Of a stretch of 26,120 nucleotides of DNA, positions 23,012 through 26,120 are shown piece by piece. This DNA comes from ZCTH02-B3 sp036563895 (GTDB taxonomy: Bacteria; Bacillota; Bacilli; Paenibacillales; Paenibacillaceae), in assembly GCA_036563895.1 (NCBI GenBank), contig DATCLN010000022.1, positions 1 through 26,120 of the forward strand, given 5' to 3'. Under the pieces are notes generated by a model. It was given only the letters and a program-made list of their open reading frames with translations. It searched no databases and was not told the origin of the DNA. The position numbers and the translations under genes are program-made. Positions within the stretch are counted from its first letter, which is position 1. Every line of letters starts with the position of its first letter.

Positions 23012-23470
23012 ATGAGCGGAGAATGGATCCTGATCGCCCTGATCATCATCGGCTGGATCGGCCGTTCTCCCATCATCACCACGGCGGCCTGTCTCCTGCT
23101 GATCGTCAAGCTGATCCATCTCGAGCGCTTCCTGCCGGCCATCGAACGGCGGGGGCTGGAGCTCGGCCTGCTGTTCCTGACGGTGGCGGTGCTCGTTCCG
23201 TTCGCATCCGGCAAAATCCAGATCAGGGACATCTTCCAGTCGTTTGCCGGCTGGACAGGCTGGGCTGCGCTTCTCGGCGGGGCGGCCGCCAGCTTCCTGA
23301 ATCAAAAAGGGCTGGGGCTTCTCAAAATCGATCCCCAGCTCATGGTCGGCATCGTCATCGGTTCCATCGCCGGCATCGTGCTGCTCCGCGGCATTCCCAC
23401 CGGACCGCTTATGGCGGCCGGCCTCACCGCGCTGCTCCTGAAACTGATCCAGCTTCTCATGCCCAAGTAG
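23012..23470 (+). CDS. DUF441 family membrane protein (YeaL/YtwI-like)
   Basis: A 152-residue very hydrophobic protein with about four to five membrane segments (IALIIIGWIGRSPIITTAACLL in two parts, LELGLLFLTVAVLVPF, GWAALLGGAAASFLN, GIVIGSIAGIVLL, GPLMAAGLTALLLKLIQ). Conserved features such as GKIQIRDIF, FLNQKGL and the pair GIP-TGPLMAAG identify DUF441. Function is unknown. The start is the ATG at 23012 with GGGGAGG seven bases upstream; an earlier in-frame ATG at 22934 adds a polar, unrelated N-terminus. It follows phosphosulfolactate synthase on the same strand and ends at a shared convergent terminator. Confidence 0.88.
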   Translation: MSGEWILIALIIIGWIGRSPIITTAACLLLIVKLIHLERFLPAIERRGLELGLLFLTVAVLVPFASGKIQIRDIFQSFAGWTGWAALLGGAAASFLNQKGLGLLKIDPQLMVGIVIGSIAGIVLLRGIPTGPLMAAGLTALLLKLIQLLMPK

Positions 23471-23535
23471 GACGCTTCATGACCGATCGGAATCCGATGC
23501 TAACCTGAATTCCACTTGAGCTTCCTCAACAACAA

Positions 23536-23564
23536 GAGGCCTTGTCCCCAATGGGCAAGGCCTC
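23536..23564. terminator. Convergent terminator between DUF441 gene and lysC
   Basis: GAGGCCTTG (23536-23544) pairs perfectly with CAAGGCCTC (23556-23564), and CCC/GGG extends the stem into the loop. On the minus strand it is followed by TTGTTGTTG, so it best serves lysC, nine bases after its stop; it may also stop plus-strand transcripts. Confidence 0.75.
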
Positions 23565-23572
23565 GCGTCATT

Positions 23573-24091
23573 TCACCTGCGCTCCGCCGGGCCGCCGACA
23601 TAGGCGGTTTCCGCGGTGTCCAGCCCGAAGGCCGTGTGCAGCGCGCGCACCACGTCCTGGTATTTCTCGTTGTCGATCACGCAGGACACCTTGATTTCGG
23701 AGGTGCTGACCATCTTGATGTTGACGCCCTGGGCGGCGATGGTTTCAAACATTTTGGCCGCCACCCCGGGGTTGGACACCATACCCGCGCCCACGATGGA
23801 CACCTTCACGAGGCCTTCTTCATAAGAAGCCTCGCGATAGGGCACCACGTCCCGGATGCCTTCGATCACCTTCATGGCGCGCGGCCGGTCCGACGCGGCC
23901 ACGGTGAAGGAGAAGTCGGCCTTGCCGTCCGTCACGCCGCTTTGCACGATGATGTCCACGTCGATGTTGTCGGCGGCCAAAGCCCCGAACACCTTGGCCA
24001 GCACGCCCGGCACGTCGTCCACGCCGGCGATGCTGATGCGGGCGACGTTTTTGTCATAGGCGATGCCCCTGACCACGATTCCCTGTTCCAT
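23573..24091 (-). CDS. Probable aspartokinase beta subunit from an internal start in lysC
   Basis: Inside lysC an in-frame ATG (24089-24091, codon 246) is preceded by AGGAGG (24100-24105) with an eight-base spacer. This would give a 172-residue protein (MEQGIVVRGIAYDKN) made of the two ACT domains. In B. subtilis aspartokinase II the beta subunit is known to arise from an internal start at the equivalent place. Confidence 0.75.
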   Translation of the reverse strand: MEQGIVVRGIAYDKNVARISIAGVDDVPGVLAKVFGALAADNIDVDIIVQSGVTDGKADFSFTVAASDRPRAMKVIEGIRDVVPYREASYEEGLVKVSIVGAGMVSNPGVAAKMFETIAAQGVNIKMVSTSEIKVSCVIDNEKYQDVVRALHTAFGLDTAETAYVGGPAERR

Positions 24092-24826
24092 TTCCGCAGC
24101 CTCCTGAACCAGCGTTCCTTCGTTCCATGTAAAGCTGGACCGGACCACCAGCTTCACGTTGTACTGCTTCGCGTATTCCACCGCCCGCGGGTGCAGCACG
24201 GCCGCGCCGAGGTGGGCGAGCTCCAGCATTTCGTCGTAGGTGATGACGGGGAGCTTCCGCGCGTTGCGGACGACACGGGGGTCGGTGGAGTAGACGCCGT
24301 CCACGTCCGTGTAGATTTCGCACAGGTCGGCCTTGATTGCCGCGGCCAGCGCCACCGCGGTGGTATCCGAACCGCCGCGGCCGAGGGTGGTGATTTCCCC
24401 CGTTTCCGTCCAACCCTGGAAGCCTGCCACCACCACGATGCGGCCCCTGTCCAGTTCGTCGAAAATGCGCTGCGGCGTGATGTCGAGAATCCTCGCCTTG
24501 CCGTGCGTCCCGTCGGTGCGGATGCCGGCCTGCCAGCCGGTCAGCGACACCGCGTCCTCCCCAATGTTATGCAGCGCCATCGCCAGCAGGGCCACCGACA
24601 CCTGTTCGCCGGTCGTCAGCAGCATGTCCATTTCCCGCGCCGGCGGGTCGTCATGCAGTTCCTTCGCCTTGTCGATCAGGTCGTCCGTCGTGTCGCCCAT
24701 CGCCGAGACGACCACCACGAGGCGATGGCCCTGCCGCCGGACGTGCGCGATGCGTTCCGCCACCAGGCGCATCCGCTCGATGGTGCCCACCGAACTTCCG
24801 CCAAACTTCATGACGATCAATGACAA
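23573..24826 (-). CDS. lysC: Aspartate kinase (LysC type, alpha subunit)
   Basis: A 417-residue enzyme that phosphorylates aspartate, the first step to lysine, threonine, methionine and diaminopimelate. The kinase domain shows VMKFGGSSVG, VVVVSAMGDTTDDL, LLTTGEQVSVALLAMAL, TTLGRGGSDTTAVALAA and EIYTDVDGVYSTDPR. Two ACT domains follow (VARISIAGVDDVPGVLAKVF and LVKVSIVGAGMVSNPGVAAKMF), typical of allosteric aspartokinases. I start it at the TTG at 24826 (MSLIVMKFGG), as relatives begin; a GTG at 24838 and a TTG at 24820 with a better spaced GGAAGG are alternatives. Diaminopimelate and dipicolinate for spores come from this pathway, and size favours the B. subtilis aspartokinase II type. Confidence 0.95.
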   Translation of the reverse strand: MSLIVMKFGGSSVGTIERMRLVAERIAHVRRQGHRLVVVVSAMGDTTDDLIDKAKELHDDPPAREMDMLLTTGEQVSVALLAMALHNIGEDAVSLTGWQAGIRTDGTHGKARILDITPQRIFDELDRGRIVVVAGFQGWTETGEITTLGRGGSDTTAVALAAAIKADLCEIYTDVDGVYSTDPRVVRNARKLPVITYDEMLELAHLGAAVLHPRAVEYAKQYNVKLVVRSSFTWNEGTLVQEAAEMEQGIVVRGIAYDKNVARISIAGVDDVPGVLAKVFGALAADNIDVDIIVQSGVTDGKADFSFTVAASDRPRAMKVIEGIRDVVPYREASYEEGLVKVSIVGAGMVSNPGVAAKMFETIAAQGVNIKMVSTSEIKVSCVIDNEKYQDVVRALHTAFGLDTAETAYVGGPAERR

Positions 24827-24870
24827 CGCCTTCCACACTCCAATCCCAAATCAACGAATGCATGCGGTTT

Positions 24871-24879
24871 ATTATAACA
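24871..24879 (-). promoter_or_regulatory. Extended -10 promoter of lysC
   Basis: The minus strand reads TGTTATAAT, a perfect extended -10; no -35 is recognisable 16-18 bases upstream. Transcription would start near 24864, leaving a leader under 45 bases. It shares ATATGTTATAATAA with the accBC promoter. Confidence 0.65.
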
Positions 24880-24932
24880 TATGTTGAAGCCCAAAAGGGG
24901 GAAAACAAAATCCGGAAACGAGGAAAAAATCC

Positions 24933-25000
24933 AAAAAAAAGAACGCGAAGCGCCGGCGGCCGCCGCGGCCGGACGCCCCGCGAACCGGGTCGCTCGCGTT
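24933..25000 (-). terminator. Strong terminator of efp
   Basis: On the minus strand AACGCGA-GCG pairs with CGCTTCGCGTT (one bulged base), with an inner GC-rich helix, followed by C and eight T residues (24933-24940). It starts ten bases after the efp stop codon. Confidence 0.88.
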
Positions 25001-25009
25001 ACAGCCCGT

Positions 25010-25567
25010 TCAGGCGCGGGAAATATAACGGCCGTCGCGGGTGTCGATGAGCAGCACGTCGCCTTCGTTGATGAACAGCGGAACCTGGACGACGTATCCC
25101 GTTTCCAGCTTGGCGTTCTTCGTCGCGTTGGTGGCGGTGTTCCCGCGCACGCCCGGTTCCGTCTCCACCACCTTCAGCTCCACGCTGTTCGGCAGGTTGA
25201 TGCCGATGATTTCGCCCTGGTAGCTGGTGATGTTCACCGTCATGTTTTCTTTCAGGAAATTGAGCTCCCATTCCAGCTGCTGGCGGGTCAGCGTGAACTG
25301 GTCGAAGGTCTCGGTGTCCATGAACACGTACTCGTCGCCGGAGTTGTACAGATATTGCGCGGGACGGGTTTCCACGTGGGCTCGTCCCACGGTTTCGCCG
25401 GCGCGGAACGTCTTGTCGACGATATTGCCGTTGCGCAGGTTTCTCAGCTTGGAACGGACGAACGCCGCGCCCTTGCCCGGCTTGACGTGCTGGAAGTCCA
25501 GCACGGTGTAGATTTCGCCGTCCACTTCGATGGTCAGGCCGGTCCGAAAATCGTTGACGTTGATCAC
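25010..25567 (-). CDS. efp: Translation elongation factor P
   Basis: A 185-residue three-domain protein that relieves ribosome stalling at polyproline. The start is MINVNDFRTGLTIEVDGEIY; the modification loop is HVKPGKGAAFVRSK, with Lys32 as the residue that in B. subtilis carries a 5-aminopentanol group. The OB domains continue with RPAQYLYNSGDEYVFMD and the C-terminal signature TNATKNAKLETGYVVQVPLFINEGD. The start is the GTG at 25567; an AGGAGGGA site lies about 12 bases upstream, slightly far. It is 54 bases behind pepQ, the standard order. Confidence 0.97.
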   Translation of the reverse strand: MINVNDFRTGLTIEVDGEIYTVLDFQHVKPGKGAAFVRSKLRNLRNGNIVDKTFRAGETVGRAHVETRPAQYLYNSGDEYVFMDTETFDQFTLTRQQLEWELNFLKENMTVNITSYQGEIIGINLPNSVELKVVETEPGVRGNTATNATKNAKLETGYVVQVPLFINEGDVLLIDTRDGRYISRA

Positions 25568-25621
25568 TGGCTAAAGTTCCCTCCTGATCGACATAACCGG
25601 ACGCCCGTCACGGAACTTTCG

Positions 25622-26120
25622 TCAGTCGAGGACGATCAGTTCCTTGGGCGCACGGGTGAGAATTTCGATGCCGGTCTCCGTGATCACGACGACGTCCTCG
25701 ATCCGCACGCCGCCAAATCCGGGCAGGTAGATTCCCGGTTCGACCGTCACGGTCATGCCGGGAACCAGCACCGTTTCGTCCGTGCGGGATAGGCGCGGCG
25801 CCTCGTGAATCTCCATGCCGAGACCGTGGCCCGTGCCATGGCCGAAATATTCATCATAACCATACCGTTTGATGACATCTCTCGTCAAGGCGTCCGCTTC
25901 CCGCCCCGTCATCCCCGGGCGAATCCCTTCGAGGGCCGTCCGCTGGGCTTCCAGGACGATTTCATAGATTTCGCGGTGCCTGTCCGACGCCTTGCCGACG
26001 ACCACCGTCCGCGTCAGATCCGAGCAGTAGCCCTTGTAATACGCGCCAAAATCCAGGGTGACGAATTCGCCGGAGCCGATGGCGCGATCCGAAGCGACGC
26101 CGTGCGGCAGGGCCGACCGC
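25622..26120 (-). CDS. pepQ: Xaa-Pro dipeptidase/aminopeptidase of the M24 family (5' end outside window)
   Basis: The C-terminal 165 codons of a pita-bread metallopeptidase. Metal-binding residues are visible: the two Asp in LDFGAYYKGYCSDLTRT, the His in GTGHGLGMEIHEAP, the Glu in TVEPGIYLPGFGG and the Glu in VRIEDVVV. It continues through SALPHGVASDRA to the window edge without a stop, so the shorter start seen at 26005 is not the real one. B. subtilis has YqhT, an M24 peptidase, at this position upstream of efp. Whether it cleaves dipeptides (PepQ) or longer peptides cannot be told from this part. Confidence 0.93.
   Translation of the reverse strand, partial: RSALPHGVASDRAIGSGEFVTLDFGAYYKGYCSDLTRTVVVGKASDRHREIYEIVLEAQRTALEGIRPGMTGREADALTRDVIKRYGYDEYFGHGTGHGLGMEIHEAPRLSRTDETVLVPGMTVTVEPGIYLPGFGGVRIEDVVVITETGIEILTRAPKELIVLD

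Noticed and set aside
24840..25009. Riboswitch or small RNA upstream of lysC
   Set aside because: The only strong structure is the efp terminator; I found no lysine-riboswitch-like arrangement by eye.
1..26120. Mobile elements, CRISPR, tRNA, rRNA, defence or biosynthetic islands
   Set aside because: No transposase or integrase, no regularly spaced repeats, no tRNA-like cloverleaf and no rRNA sequence were recognised; the block is conserved core genome.

Overview
The window is chromosomal core DNA from a high-GC, endospore-forming Firmicute. The order pepQ-efp-yqhV-spoIIIA(AA to AH)-accB-accC-asp23-nusB-folD-xseA-xseB-ispA-dxs-tlyA-argR-recN-spoIVB-spo0A is the conserved Bacillus/Paenibacillus block. 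The amaP and DUF2273 genes behind asp23, the frequent GTG/TTG starts and the high GC suggest Paenibacillaceae (Paenibacillus, Cohnella or Thermobacillus type). The family assignment is inference; the endospore-former call is firm because eleven sporulation genes are visible.

Layout. Nearly all genes are on the minus strand, so transcription runs from high to low coordinates. From the right: a 5'-truncated pepQ and efp, ended by a strong terminator; lysC with its own promoter and a probable internal beta-subunit start; two plus-strand genes (a DUF441 membrane protein and phosphosulfolactate synthase); yqhV; the eight-gene spoIIIA operon behind a sigma-E-type promoter; accB-accC behind their own promoter; an asp23-amaP-DUF2273 envelope-stress operon with its own promoter and terminator; nusB-folD-xseA-xseB-ispA in tight overlap; dxs behind an extended -10 promoter; tlyA, an unnamed membrane-anchored protein, argR, recN; spoIVB; and the first 172 codons of spo0A with two perfect 0A boxes and a sigma-H-like promoter upstream.

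How it works together. Spo0A starts sporulation. SpoIVB signals from the forespore to activate sigma-K in the mother cell. The SpoIIIA proteins build the mother-cell half of the feeding channel to the forespore. Phosphosulfolactate synthase may supply sulfolactate, a known spore solute in Bacillus. The other genes are housekeeping: fatty-acid initiation (AccBC), isoprenoids (Dxs, IspA), one-carbon metabolism (FolD), DNA repair (RecN, XseAB), rRNA methylation (TlyA), transcription (NusB, ArgR), translation (EF-P) and aspartate-family amino acids (LysC).

I see no mobile element, CRISPR array, tRNA, rRNA or defence island, and no wholly new system. The more interesting points are local: a tandem 14-residue Gly/Ile/Pro repeat in SpoIIIAE whose two copies differ only synonymously, the internal translation start in lysC without a visible lysine riboswitch, an orphan phosphosulfolactate synthase whose candidate promoter spacer is a perfect 14-bp palindrome, and an unassigned membrane-anchored protein overlapping argR.
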